Under the pieces are notes generated by a model. The model had not been told where the DNA came from, searched no databases, and saw nothing but the letters and a program-made list of their open reading frames with translations. A stretch of 64,000 bases of DNA, taken from NCBI GenBank assembly GCA_963931865.1, contig OZ007509.1:3301554-3365553 (forward strand), given 5' to 3'. The translations under genes were made by a program, and so were the position numbers. Shown here piece after piece: positions 9,408 through 35,707 of the stretch. The first letter of the stretch is position 1. Every line of letters starts with the position of its first letter. Origin of the DNA: Axinella damicornis. Taxonomy: Eukaryota; Porifera; Demospongiae; Axinellida; Axinellidae.

Positions 9408-12400
9408 ATGGACCGGCTGCTACACCATTTGAGACAGTTGTTTCCAGGAGTTGTGAGAAAGGTTGATGCAATCACTGAAACTATTGCATTTGCACGTTCA
9501 AAATTGCATAATATTATATAGTAGCTTAGTCAATGTCCTCTGTGATGCCGAATGATGTGCATGTAATCACCATGCATCATGCATGGAACTGAACTAGTAG
9601 CAGCCGTGTTCATTACTAGTGTTCATAGCGTTCTAAGTCCTTTTGCAGACCCCATAATATTATAAGGAGTCTGGCGACTCTATTTCAAGTAAAGTATACC
9701 CTTTTTATCAAGTACGTAGATTTTTTGTACCAATACATGTCACATCAATACATACTTACTGTCCTGGAAATTGAACTGTTGTTCCAGTGTCCCAGAAATG
9801 GTTACTCTAGAGTAGGCTGCAAGGCGAAAATGAAATGGGCAGGAAAGCAAGAAAGGGGTCATTTGCATATAATATTTCCTAGAAGCTATCTATTGGTTCC
9901 TATACAGAGCGCGCATGGGATATGAATGTGTGGGGAGGCCGGCTTAAACCACTGTATCCTGCAAGAAGGCTTCTCTGCATTTATGTATAATTATGGTCAA
10001 GCTTAAGTGGGGAAATTGAGCTCAGAAATCCAAGAGAATACGATGTAGTCTTTACTGTAAGGCTAGTCACATAATAGGTAATACTGCCTGAGATCTGCAT
10101 TTGTGACGGCTACTGTAGCAACAATACAGTGCTAATGAGCAGCTGACCATGCAAACACTATATATAGTAACCTGATCTCAAGCTCATGCGACTGTTGATG
10201 TATGACTAGCAACTAGTAGACAATCAACATACAATGGAATTGTGTTAGGGACCTAGGGTTCCATCCTGGCATCTGTGGTGAGTGGGCTTGTCTGTCCATC
10301 AGAGTGAGGATCAACGTTCTGTTATCATTCCTCTCGTAGGTTGCCATACCTTTCTTTGTCCTGGCCGCTGTTGGATGGATCTTGGTAGTGATTGGCTTTG
10401 GAATAGGAGTTGATTCCAACAATGTGTAAGTCACAGGTAGGGTATAGGCTAGCTATAACATTGTACTGTATACCTGTATAGCAATAATATGGCCGTAGCT
10501 ATATCTGCATGCTAACCAGTGGCATATATAGCTGGGGTGGGTCACAGGGCACCCGGCCCACCTCACTGAGCTCTAACATTCTAACTACATATATGTTACT
10601 GATGCTAGCACAGCAATGGCAAACATAAGAAACTTGAATCAATGATCTAGCACATGCATTGCATTCCTTTGCCTGCAGGTTAATCCAGATTCGTAGAGAT
10701 CAACCTGAATCCTACCCTCACTGGGCGGTCAGCATCGGAGGACCTGTTGCAATTGTTGTGGGTGTAGTCCATGCGGCTCTCTCACAGCGTTATAGCAGAT
10801 TCATTGGACCCATTGTATCCCACATAGTTTAGCTAGCTGTAGCTAGTCGACTTAGTCATGAGCTTGCCAGAAGCAGCTTATATGATAACCTCCTAGTCCT
10901 GCAATATGCTTTCCCTAACCCTATTACCTTTGAGTGCCAAATGATCCTTGGATATTGAAGGTGTTTTTCTCAAGAGAATTGCAATTATAGCTATTGTGTG
11001 TGACAACCCATAGCTAGAGGCAGATACATGCATAGGCTGATAAACCTTTCATATCGGTAAATATTTTTGTCTTAGTTTGTGGCTGATATCAGACAGGACA
11101 CTGAGTACTGTACACACAACTATCCACACTCACCTCCCAGTACTGGTTTTACATACATAATATCCTGAGCCCCAGCGTGACACAACTGCATAATATATTA
11201 TGCAGTGTAACAGCCGTAGACTTTTAACTCGCATTCAACGATCATTGTCCTTAAGCTTAACTTATTAGACATCCCTGTTGAGCGTTTTCTTCATCACAGG
11301 ACTTGGAATGATACTCTTCTTCACTGGGAATTATATCCGCTTAGCCAATGAAAATAACAGTATTTTTCCAAGTGTAGACTGGGTGAATCTTGAGTTTGCA
11401 GGGGCAATTGTTGCTACAGTTTCCTGGGTAAGTGTATATTTGAAACTATAGCTGCTGTGCTTATAGAATAGACATACATTCAGCAGCCTAGCTGTACTAC
11501 TAGCCTCGTTCCCAGGCCTTCACCGCGCTTTTCGTACTGCAAGCAACAAAAGCTGCATGGGGTGGAGGCCTGGGAACGAGGCTAAGCTGTACAGTGCACA
11601 CATTAGAGGGCAGTCAGTGCAGTTCGTGATCACTAGCAGTTCAGTGCAGTTCATCATCACTAGCAATTCATGATCATTATAGTAATTCAGTGCAGTTCAG
11701 TGCAGTTTGTGATCACTAGCAGTTCATGATCACTAGCAGTTCAGTGCAGTACATCATCACCAGTTCATGGTCACTAGCAGTTCAGTGCAGTACATCATCA
11801 CCAGTTCATGGTCACTAGCAGTTCAGTGCAGTACATCATCACCAGTTCATGGTCACTAGCAGTTCAGTGCAGTACATCATCACCAGTTCATGGTCACTAG
11901 CAGTTCAGTGCAGTACATCATCACCAGTTCATGGTCACTAGCAGTTCAGTGCAGTACATCATCACCAGTTCATGGTCACTATAGTCATGCAGTTCATCAT
12001 CGTTCAGTGCAGTTCGTGATCACTAGCAAGTCAGTGTAGTTCATCATCACTATGATCTATACTGCATTTCACAACCACTAAAAGCATGTTCAGCACATTC
12101 AAGGCAGTGATTGCTTGTTTAACCCTTTAAGCCCCATTGACGTCTATAGACGTCATTTAGACCCTATGCACTTGTAGGGCTTCTCGTCAGTCCAAAGAGC
12201 GACCAAAAAAGCTTCAGAGGGCCCAGGGACGACTTTGAGGCCCAAACTCAAAAATTTGGTCAGATTTCGGCGCGCCTCCCCCACTAAACGTACAAGCGGG
12301 GGGGTATCGAAAGGGGGGGCACCAGCCCCCCCTTCGTCGCATATCGTGGGCGTTTTTTTAAAAATTTTAATGAGATTCATTGACCCGAGGATTTTTTTTG

Positions 12401-12990
12401 ATTCTAATGATATTCATAGACCCCACCCAGGGCCTCAAGAAAACATGCAAATTGGTGGTGTAAAGTGTGCCATCAGTCAGATCTGGCCCAAGTTTAGGGA
12501 AATGCTGGGCGAAAATCCGGCCGACATCCACCTTTGACCTCCGATTGCTGGGCTTGTGGGGGGTCATGAATATCATTAACAGTATTGCCAGAGGGGTCTC
12601 TCCATGTGTGCAGGCCCCACCAAGTTTGGCCACTGAGCAGCGAATGCTGTGGGAGAGGAGTACCTACGAAAGTGGTGTGCGCTGAATGCATGAAAATGTG
12701 TGGTCTTGGTGGGAAGAATTCGGTGGTTAAAGGGTTAAGGACCGAATGCTACCTTGTGACTGTCTAGCTACTTGTATATTGTATTACTTGCATGGTGTAC
12801 AAAGAAAATATGTCATAATATATACAGCTCAGAATGTGCACGAACATCACAGGCATGGTTGTGAGTTAGCCAACTAGAAGAGGAATGAGAAAGTGATTCA
12901 GAAGTTTCCAAAATCCAGTAAAATTTACACGTCAATACTTGTTCTACATTCCAGACTGCAGTGATGATGTTGTGGCCTTTCTACGCGTGA
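9408..12990 (+). CDS. Gene B: small three-helix membrane protein (128 aa)
   Basis: Five exons in one frame: 9408..9461, 10340..10425, 10679..10761, 11300..11427, 12955..12990 (387 nt, 128 codons plus stop), all GT-AG with phases 0, 2, 1, 0, identical to gene A. The start ATG has context AGAAATGG. Predicted helices are about residues 19-41 (VAIPFFVLAAVGWILVVIGF), 63-83 (VSIGGPVAIVVGLGMILFF) and 103-124 (AGAIVATVSWTAVMMLW). The loop between helices 1 and 2 is basic (IQIRRDQ). The strong match to gene A in exons but less in introns supports both models. It is the intact member of the pair and keeps the transposon-free site. I do not recognise a family; no signal peptide or catalytic motif is visible. 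Confidence 0.8.
11501..11584. repeat. Family 1 palindromic MITE copy
   Basis: TAGCCTCGTTCCCAGGCCTT and GGCCTGGGAACGAGGCTA are near-perfect inverted ends. It lies in intron 4 of gene B. Confidence 0.9.
11600..12050. repeat. Minisatellite, 41-bp unit
   Basis: At least five near-identical units containing GTTCAGTGCAGTACATCATC and CAGTTCATGGTCACTAGCA run head to tail, with diverged units at both ends. It lies in intron 4 of gene B. Confidence 0.93.
12119..12738. mobile_element. PiggyBac-like MITE with TTAA target site
   Basis: TTAA at both edges (12119..12122 and 12735..12738) encloses inverted ends CCCTTTAAGCC and GGTTAAAGGG. A perfect palindrome GACGTCTATAGACGTC lies 14 bp inside the left end. 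About 620 bp with no coding capacity. TTAA duplication with CCCTTT ends is the hallmark of piggyBac-type elements (established knowledge). Confidence 0.85.
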
Positions 12991-14420
12991 CTACCATTCT
13001 TGAGGCAACTATCTACCGCAAGGAATTGATTCTGTGTGCAAGAATTAGTTTAGATTTTAGCTAGCGTATGCAATTGTGAGCAGTAAAGAAGAGTGAGGGT
13101 AGTAAATCCATAATAATTATATAATTGACCCATTGTATGGGCAGCTCAATTAATAGTTGGGGATAAAATAGCCCCCAAAATCATGCCTATTTTTATAGCA
13201 CAATGACATGCAATTGTTTTTTCAATGTATGTGCTAAAAGAACAGCAGATAAATGTCACATGTACACAGGACAGCTCTAAAATATCACATTATGAAAGTA
13301 CCGGTATAAGACATGCACCAGGATGCTTCGTCAATCTGCTCATTGTATATTAACTGCGAGTGGACAACTGTGTTGCATTCACTTCACTTAGCATCCGTGC
13401 ATTATCGTGGCCTTGAATGCAAGCAAAGTGTTGTGCAATACGGCAAGCAAATCACAGGGTTTGCAGAGGAACAGTAATATACTGGTGCACTCTAAGAGGA
13501 GAATAAATACTGCATGTGGGTGAGCATCAATTTAGGGATTTCTGGACTCTGGGAGTATACCCACATTTCACCCACTGTTCCTGCTAGCTACAACAATACT
13601 GAGCTGGTCACTCTGACCTTGTATGTGCTGAAGATGCAGATCGACCTGGGTGCCATATTGTGCTTTACTGTGTCAAGCAGACAGGGTGCAGCAGTAGCCC
13701 ATGGAACAGGGAACAGATTCAAACTCACGGTAGATGTACATGTTTGCAGCTGAATTAATGTACGACGTGGATATTGGTCCGGCAGGAAGTACATACTTTA
13801 TGTATTGGTAGCGGACACACTTGCACATTCAGCACTGCCCTGGCCCTATAATACATAGTACATACCCTAATCCAGGTTCTTGCAAGACAGTGCAAGATTC
13901 ATGCAAGATACTTGCAAGAAGATTCTTGCAAGACCGTGCAAGATTCTGGCATGACCAACTGTCTTGCAGGTACAGCCACCCGAACATCCACCAATTGAGA
14001 TGAGTTAAATGGGTACAGATAATCGAATGCTGGAGCTCCCATAAGCCCTTATATTGGGAATGTAATACTAGGCATTATACCGTAATACAGGGTTTTTACT
14101 TCCTTAATTATAAGCTGCTTCTTATATCGTTGTATTAAGGTATAATGCCTAGTATTAAATTCCTCATATAAATTCTTATGGGAACTCATGACGGCATTTA
14201 CCATCATTGGTTGGTAAAGAGTTAAAACTAAAACTAAATAACTGTCTGTTTGTCTATAAAGCATTTCAGTTTTAGTTAACTAAAACCAGCAACCACTTTG
14301 ACTTGATTGTGAACCTCATTGGAATATTTTTCTCTCTCTCAGCCTTCATAACCATGATCATGCGCAACAAAATTCATCTTCACTGCAAGGACACAATTAT
14401 AGCAACTCTACTATACATGT
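12991..14420. other. Gene-free spacer with repeats
   Basis: No exon was found. 13766..13790 has GTGGATATTGGTCCGGCAGG, one end of the MITE seen complete at 21115..21277. 13875..13970 repeats TGCAAGATTC and TTGCAAGA several times. 14075..14155 holds a short inverted repeat (TAATACTAGGCATTATACC / GGTATAATGCCTAGTATTA). Confidence 0.6.
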
Positions 14421-15074
14421 AGTGCAGCGGCATATCAAACCAATCGTTCACTTCTTGATAAAAGCACCAAAATTGGTACACATATAGATTAATATACTGT
14501 GAACGTTTTTAGATATTGAGGCATGTGAAATTGTGCCTGCGTCAGCCGTGGTGGGCGGTTTCCAAAATGGCCGCCATGTGGCGTTATTCGACGAGAATAA
14601 TGTAGCACTACAATGTCTTTAATAGCACTTTTATATAGGGGTCTTAGGGTTTTTTTGGCATAACTTGTGACTGCCCCATCCTTGCTAGAATTATTATGTG
14701 CCACGTTACAGCAGTGATTTCCGGAAATGGACATGCATATAGAAGTCCGGTTATTAATTATAATGAACCTTTCTGGGAACAGAAACCGGCATGCAGGTCT
14801 GCAGGTCTAGTAGCAAGGATTCTATATAGGCTTTGAGAGGGGGGCTGCAAGATATAGGCATCTAATATGCTGCCTGCATTCCTGCAAGAAAAATGGGCTG
14901 ACTGCCGGGATTCATATTAGGGAAAACATCTGGTTTCATGGTGGCCATTTTGGAAACCACCCACCACGGCTGACGCAGGCACAATTTCACATGCCTCAAT
15001 ATCTGATCTACATGTGTACCAATTTTGGTGCTTTTATCAAAAAGTGAACGATTGGTTTGGCAATGCCGCTGCAC
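14421..15074. mobile_element. Foldback element with arms of about 150 bp
   Basis: Left arm about 14421..14575 (starts GTGCAGCGGCATATCAAACC, contains GCCTGCGTCAGCCGTGGTGG) and right arm about 14937..15074 (CCACCACGGCTGACGCAGGC, ends ATGCCGCTGCAC) are near-perfect reverse complements around a core of about 360 bp. No ORF of interest. Confidence 0.9.
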
Positions 15075-15220
15075 CAATGCAAATTCTCAAGAGACAATGC
15101 AACTTGTTATCTAGTTACAGTAACAAATTAAGCTATAACGAGGCCAAATACCTCACAAACTGAACTAAGTGCAGGAATATGTCAACTGGCGAAGTTATTG
15201 ATTGCGATTGATAACAGTTA

Positions 15221-17464
15221 CTACTTAAAATTTGCCATACACCGTGTATGGTGGATCAATCTCTCCCTGAGCAACGGATACAGTGGTTGCAGGAAGAGCA
15301 GGGTCAAGCAGAGGTAGAGAAGCATGGCCAAGGTTCCACAGAGTAGTAAGTACGGTATGTTGATGTTGAGTTGAATGAGGTAGGTAGTGAAGTAGAGTGG
15401 AATTCCCAATCCAAACGTGATGCGGAGCAAGTAGACAAGAACTGTCACATTCTTTGTTTGAAACTGCTTCCGGCGTACATGTACTTTACGGGCAAGAATT
15501 GCAAGGAATAACGATGACAGCATTAGTAGTGCCTTGTGTCCACTGAGTGTAACAAGCCAGTAAGGTTCTAAATGTGAACGACAGACCTTCTGATGCACAA
15601 CAACAGGAACACCTTGCTCATACTGAAATGCTTGGATTTCCTCAGAAGTAAATGGGTCAATCACAGCCCACAGTGTGCAGATAAGAACGTCAACTGTTGG
15701 TTGTAGCAGGATAATGAGAGCCATGCAGTAATCTTTATGAATGTATACTTGTACTCCATCTTTGACTCTGGTGAGATTGTCTGAGATGTGGAAGATGTAG
15801 TATATCCGCCATGTCTTAAGACATACCGTTCCCAGCATGAGGGAAAGACCAACGCTCGGTATTAGGTTACAAAGTACACTTAGTGTGCCATCACTCAACC
15901 AGAACGTCACCCTTGTAGTGTGCAATACAATAGAGATTACCAGGAGGTAGTACCCTGCAAAACTAATATGGTTGATCCGAGGACTGGAGGCCTTGATACT
16001 CCTGTTGTCCGATTTCACGTTAATAATCTGTGCCGTAATTGCTGGAGGCAATGTAATAACAACGAGGAGGAGGAACACTACAGCAACAGGTATTGCCACT
16101 CGGTCATAGCGTGGAGTGAACCCACCCCTGACAAACTCTTGGGAATAAAGCACAAGGTTTCCTGAACTGTAGACACCAGCCTTCTCTTCACTTCCATTGA
16201 TGAACTGATATGCTATTATTCCCCGATTGAGGAAACCAGTTTCTTGTTCAAACTTTATTCTTCCAGAGATGCCCTCAAAGTCAAGCTTGTACATGTGATG
16301 TGCTATGATGTCTGTAATGTTTGGTCTGCCACGCCCGTATTCAGTGAGGCTGAAGTTTCTGTTCTGCAGATCTTGAAGAGATGCGTTCAGAGCAAGTGCC
16401 AAGGCCCATATAGAATCGTAATAAGGACTTGCCCAGCCTGTTATGCTGGCATTACGCATTTTGGCTTTCTCTCGGTAGTTGTGAAGGTACTCTTCATACG
16501 ACTGTCCAGATACAGTCGTATTTGCATCTCTTGCTGTGCTTACGTTTGGGACAAAACTGATGCCACCATTGACGGCAACGTTCATCATCTCTGCTGCACT
16601 ACATGTGTACTTTTGGCCATTGTATGAAAAGCTAGTGTCAGCAAAGTCTAAAATACGTCTCTCGGTGAAAACCCATTGGTATGTTGGATAAACAATTCCT
16701 TCGTGGTATGCCAAGCACATCAACAATTTCGTTATTTCGCCTGCAGCGTAAACTACAATAACGGGGGCAAATGACTTTCTAATTTCTTTCAGAGGTAGGT
16801 ATGTCTCAAAGATTACAGAAGAGAAAGCAATTTCATAGTCAGGGAGTTCATTGATCTGTTTCTCTGTATTCTGATACAGTTCAGAGAAATACGCATCTCT
16901 GTTAGTGTAGAGAATGGCCACTCGTTTCCACATCCTGTTCTTCATGAGCTCTGTTACACCTTGAGCATAGATATCAAACGAACCCAGCACACCAAATGAA
17001 TAAGGGTACTTTGTCCGATCTCCTAACCGTGGAAACTGACCGTAATGAAGACTAATAAGACCTATTTCATTTTGGGTTGCTAGGGCAGCTACAGCCACTG
17101 ATGATTCACCACAGGTTGGTCCAGCCATCCCTACAATCTGCTTTGAGCTGCTAAGAATACCCGACACTGCAAAGCCAACCACTGTTCTAGTTCGTAAGTT
17201 GCATCCACCATCACTTTCTATCAATCTTATGGTGTAGTCTTTCAAGATGTCCGTACGGTTGTTGATCTGGTCCAGTGCCAAGTATCCAGAGGTTACTATT
17301 TCTTCTGCATCTTCCCACGTTGTCTGAAATGTCGGCCGTGGATCAGGGTATGGCAGAAATGATACAAAGTACAGAGTACGGTTATCCTGTTCCCCCAAAG
17401 TTATAGTGGCAGCACTTAGTACAACGAGAGCAGCCACAGCTGCAACTTCCACTCCAATTCTCAT
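15221..17464 (-). CDS. Class C GPCR, GABA-B receptor-like, intronless (747 aa)
   Basis: Plasma-membrane receptor of the metabotropic glutamate/GABA-B class. The ATG gives a signal peptide (about residues 1-24, VAAVAALVVLSAATITLG), then a periplasmic-binding-protein-like ligand domain (about 30-440; MAGPTCGESSVAVAALA, GLISLHYGQFPRLGDR and RVAILYTN are typical), directly followed by seven helices (about 465-735), starting VAIPVAVVFLLLVVITLPP. There is no nine-Cys linker, which favours the GABA-B branch over mGluR. The C-terminal tail is very short (LLRERLIHHTRCMANFK), so there is no coiled-coil dimerisation tail as in vertebrate GABBR1/2, and the protein is shorter than those. A single uninterrupted exon among intron-rich genes suggests a retrogene-type expansion. 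The ligand is unknown. Confidence 0.93.
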   Translation of the reverse strand: MRIGVEVAAVAALVVLSAATITLGEQDNRTLYFVSFLPYPDPRPTFQTTWEDAEEIVTSGYLALDQINNRTDILKDYTIRLIESDGGCNLRTRTVVGFAVSGILSSSKQIVGMAGPTCGESSVAVAALATQNEIGLISLHYGQFPRLGDRTKYPYSFGVLGSFDIYAQGVTELMKNRMWKRVAILYTNRDAYFSELYQNTEKQINELPDYEIAFSSVIFETYLPLKEIRKSFAPVIVVYAAGEITKLLMCLAYHEGIVYPTYQWVFTERRILDFADTSFSYNGQKYTCSAAEMMNVAVNGGISFVPNVSTARDANTTVSGQSYEEYLHNYREKAKMRNASITGWASPYYDSIWALALALNASLQDLQNRNFSLTEYGRGRPNITDIIAHHMYKLDFEGISGRIKFEQETGFLNRGIIAYQFINGSEEKAGVYSSGNLVLYSQEFVRGGFTPRYDRVAIPVAVVFLLLVVITLPPAITAQIINVKSDNRSIKASSPRINHISFAGYYLLVISIVLHTTRVTFWLSDGTLSVLCNLIPSVGLSLMLGTVCLKTWRIYYIFHISDNLTRVKDGVQVYIHKDYCMALIILLQPTVDVLICTLWAVIDPFTSEEIQAFQYEQGVPVVVHQKVCRSHLEPYWLVTLSGHKALLMLSSLFLAILARKVHVRRKQFQTKNVTVLVYLLRITFGLGIPLYFTTYLIQLNINIPYLLLCGTLAMLLYLCLTLLFLQPLYPLLRERLIHHTRCMANFK

Positions 17465-18469
17465 TCTTTGGTCTGGGGAATGTAAGCATATATGACGTTT
17501 ATGACATTACAAACTATATTTCTATTCATCACTGTCAGAGTCAATGCATGAGCACACAAGTGCAGCCTACTTTGATCCTAATTTAGTACGTAGCTATCGG
17601 AGGATCCGAAAACCTAGTAGGCCTATTGCGATAACCTAGGTCAAGTTTCTAAGTTCCTGGTAACTAGGAGCATTTTAGGAATACTATAGAAGTGTATGCA
17701 GCTGCACTTCCAAATGTGCATTCAAGCAGATCATTTACATGCACCCCTTGACCACTATAGGTCCTCCAACAGACATACAGATGAGTAAACTAAGTCACAT
17801 ACATGTACCTAAATGTTAACGTTGGCAAGTGGTGCTGCACAACATTGGTGGTTGTGGGTACATTCTTTGATCACCACAGTGGAGGAGGTATTGAGATGCA
17901 ACTATGGTGATTGGAGCCTGTTTAATCTTTTACAGTGGGCCAGCCGGCTGGCATGCATGCAGGGTTGTTTTAAATGAGCTTGGTTAACCCAGTTCCAGCT
18001 ACAATAGGAAAGCACGGTGCTATCCCATGAAGTTCAAGATCAAGGTCATGGTACTCCTTCATACTTTGTTGCTTACAATCTGCATACAATGTACCTGCTT
18101 GTTACCAAAGTGTTCATTAAATGTGTATCTGCTTGATACCAAAGTGTCCAATAAAAGCTTACAATGTGTAAATTCAGGAGAGGCCACTTGAATGCTGGTC
18201 ATAAAAGGGTCCACTCGTTTCTCGACAAATGTCACCATGTTTGCTAACAAAGTATCTCCTAAAAACAGGTATACATAATTATATATTTGCTTTTCTAATT
18301 GCACCTGAACAACCCTGGTCTTTTACAGTGTATGTCGTGTTATGCTCTTCTCATGATTCATGCATGTATATTAGCAGTGCAACCCTGCCCTCAGAGAATG
18401 TTGTGATCTCTGAGAGCAGGATGTAATGTACCAAGTATCTATGTATAAACCAGTGTTGTAGTAATTGAA
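17465..18469. other. Region upstream of the receptor
   Basis: It presumably holds the receptor promoter. One minus-strand open stretch at 18165..18255, after a TTTTTAG and before a GTAAGC, could be an exon of the unresolved gene between 18 and 20.3 kb, but its frame cannot be decided by eye. Confidence 0.35.
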
Positions 18470-19084
18470 TACCGTATACTGGGAAATTTTGGCGACCACT
18501 TTAATTTGGTGATTTGAAGCCAATCGCCAAATTAAAAGATCGCCAATATTTATAATGGCTGGCAGCTAGCTAGCTTGACTGTGTGTGCGCGTGCGGCGAG
18601 GCAAGTTCACCTTGAGGTTGCAAGACCCAACGTACTACCTGCTGAGAGAGAGGTCTGCGGAGAAGCGCCTTCTACTTCACAGACGGTGGACCGAATTAAA
18701 AGCGTACAGACTGCTGAACATGTGGTCATGGCCGACTGCATAGCTACCTGGGTCGCTCATCACTGCCACAGCGTAGGCATCATGGGCAATGCTGACCTCC
18801 CGGATAGCTGTTCGCCGATCGTGGACCTCCAGATGTCGCTGAAAACGTGACGGCCAGGACATTGCTCTTTGTTTCGTATGTCTTCGTCATGGGGCCGGGG
18901 CTTTCTCGATCTCAATCTCATGAAGTCACGTCACGATCGCGGCGCGCATAGTTATGTCATACTTTTCTGTTGTGCATGATCGCCAAATTTTAAGTTCGCC
19001 AATTTTATACCGAGCCATTTCAGGCCATTTTGCCAAATTTTAAATTTAAATTAATGGCCGCCAAAATTTCCCGGTATATGGTAT
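18470..19084. mobile_element. MITE with ACCGTATACTGGGAAATTTTGG ends
   Basis: Left end ACCGTATACTGGGAAATTTT and right end (complement) ACCATATACCGGGAAATTTT are inverted and continue with GGCG. Sub-terminal repeats of CGCCAAATT occur on both sides. The 300-bp centre is more GC-rich and unrelated. A TA dinucleotide lies at both edges; the exact duplication is uncertain. Confidence 0.8.
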
Positions 19085-19599
19085 CTCTTCCCTGAGCTGT
19101 TCGTAATTGAAAAGTAATTGTAATGTACACATTATACCAGTAATCGTAACCATTACCATCTAAGAAGCGGTAAATTGTAATGGGTAGTTTCCAGTACCTC
19201 ACGCCCCGGCCGCGTGTGATACTATAATATGCGATCCGCACTGGGGTCGGTTTGGGTCTGGGGCCGAGACTATACTACCAGTACTACAAGTGTACACAGA
19301 AGCCATAGCGCTAATGGTACAGAGCTAATGGACTGTATCACTTAATTAAGTTAACACTACGCTTCCCAGCTTTCAAAGTGAAATGCAATACCAGTAGCTA
19401 CATTATAACAAAGGGAGGTCAGGCAACAACAGTCTAGTCGCCTGCTAATGTTTACAGATGAAAACTCACTCTATAGTACACTAGTGGTTTGACAGGCCTG
19501 GAATCTCACCCTCCCCCCATCACAGCCACCCACTCTTATCTACGCCACTGATAGCTGCAGACGGACGTTCCACCGTATGTAGCTATCAGGAGGGACCCA

Positions 19600-19646
19600 G
19601 GCCATTTAGTGGTCTTATACCCAGGGTATAAGACCACTCAATGGCC
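19600..19646. repeat. Near-perfect 47-bp palindrome
   Basis: GGCCATTTAGTGGTCTTATA and its complement TATAAGACCACTCAATGGCC are separated by a few bases (CCCAGGG). One mismatched pair. It could form a cruciform. Confidence 0.85.
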
Positions 19647-19679
19647 TGTCCCAGTCTCCGCACACTGGTTGAACCCAAC

Positions 19680-20272
19680 GACTTACCAAATCAGCTTCTT
19701 CACTCTCAAATCTCAGATAGCCTCTGCACTGCTGCTCTGTGAATGAAGTTTCAGAGAGATCAAGAGTCACACTACATGCTGGAGGGAATTCGCCGTATTT
19801 ATGTAACAGAACAGTAGATCCAATGTATAAACGTCAATTCAGCCTGGAGTTACTGGGCCACTAAACCTAGTACCTAGGCCTAAATCCGAGTAACAACACG
19901 GCATACTAGTAATGGTAATGTCCGTCCGCCCGTACTAGTATGCATCTATTCTTCCAGATTAAAAATTACAGTGACTTTACATTACACTACTAGTCGGTCA
20001 GAGTCGAAATGCAGCGCGCGGCATGGCAGTTGATACCCGTTTCCAGGAGTTCTCTCGAATCGATTAATCACCTTCAAGTCGGCAAGTTGGTTCTCTCGTT
20101 GTGAATTCGCTGTCGGCTGGAGCTGAGGTAGCCACAGTTCAAAGCGGCGATGGATACCTTCCAGAAAATCTACCTCTCGCCTTTCAAGGCCCCTGACTTG
20201 TTGCGCATATTGATGATAAACCTCTGAAACAGGGGCGGCTGAGCGGATTACATGCAGCGGATCGCGGATTAG
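19680..20272 (-). other. Possible exons of an unrecognised minus-strand gene
   Basis: Two stretches look coding. 20000..20235 (minus) reads VYHQYAQQVRGLERREVDFL and continues through FELWLPQLQP to LADLK before a GTGATT donor. 19687..19785 reads CSVTLDLSETSFTEQQC and ends ESEEADL at a GTAAGT donor, after a CCCTCCAG acceptor. The intron phases do not join simply and no ATG is in frame, so I cannot build a gene. The right-hand stretch points away from RRP12 and ends at a MITE at 20273. No family recognised. Confidence 0.3.
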
Positions 20273-20369
20273 TAGTCTCGTTCCCAGACCCAAACAACCC
20301 CGGCGAATATCGCCGTCGCTTGAGATGCTGCAAGCGATCTTCGCTGGGTCTGGGATCGGAACGAGACTA
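20273..20369. repeat. Family 1 MITE, TAGTCTCG subtype
   Basis: TAGTCTCGTTCCCAGACCC opens it and GGGTCTGGGATCGGAACGAG closes it, 90 bp before the RRP12 start codon. A second partial copy (TTAGTCTGGGAACGAGACTA) follows at about 20389. Confidence 0.85.
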
Positions 20370-20459
20370 GTCTTACCCTGGGAGTCAGATTAGTCTGGGA
20401 ACGAGACTACTTTCAGTTCATGTCAAAGTCCGCAATCGGAAGTAACCACGTGGACTAAT

Positions 20460-35588
<15,129 letters not shown>

Positions 35589-35707
35589 ATGAACTTTGTT
35601 GTTGTTATTGATGTTTGTTCATGGTGTTCTGCACACCACCGAATATGTACACTTCCACTCTACGTAGTAGTAATGATCATTAATTTCCATAATGCCACTT
35701 GATTCTA

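Noticed and set aside
12235..12685. Overlapping open frames on both strands near 12.4 kb
   Set aside because: They lie wholly inside the TTAA-flanked MITE and have no conserved features.
18575..18850. 91-codon open frame inside the 18470 MITE
   Set aside because: No recognisable protein, an open frame also exists on the other strand over the same bases, and it lies between MITE ends.
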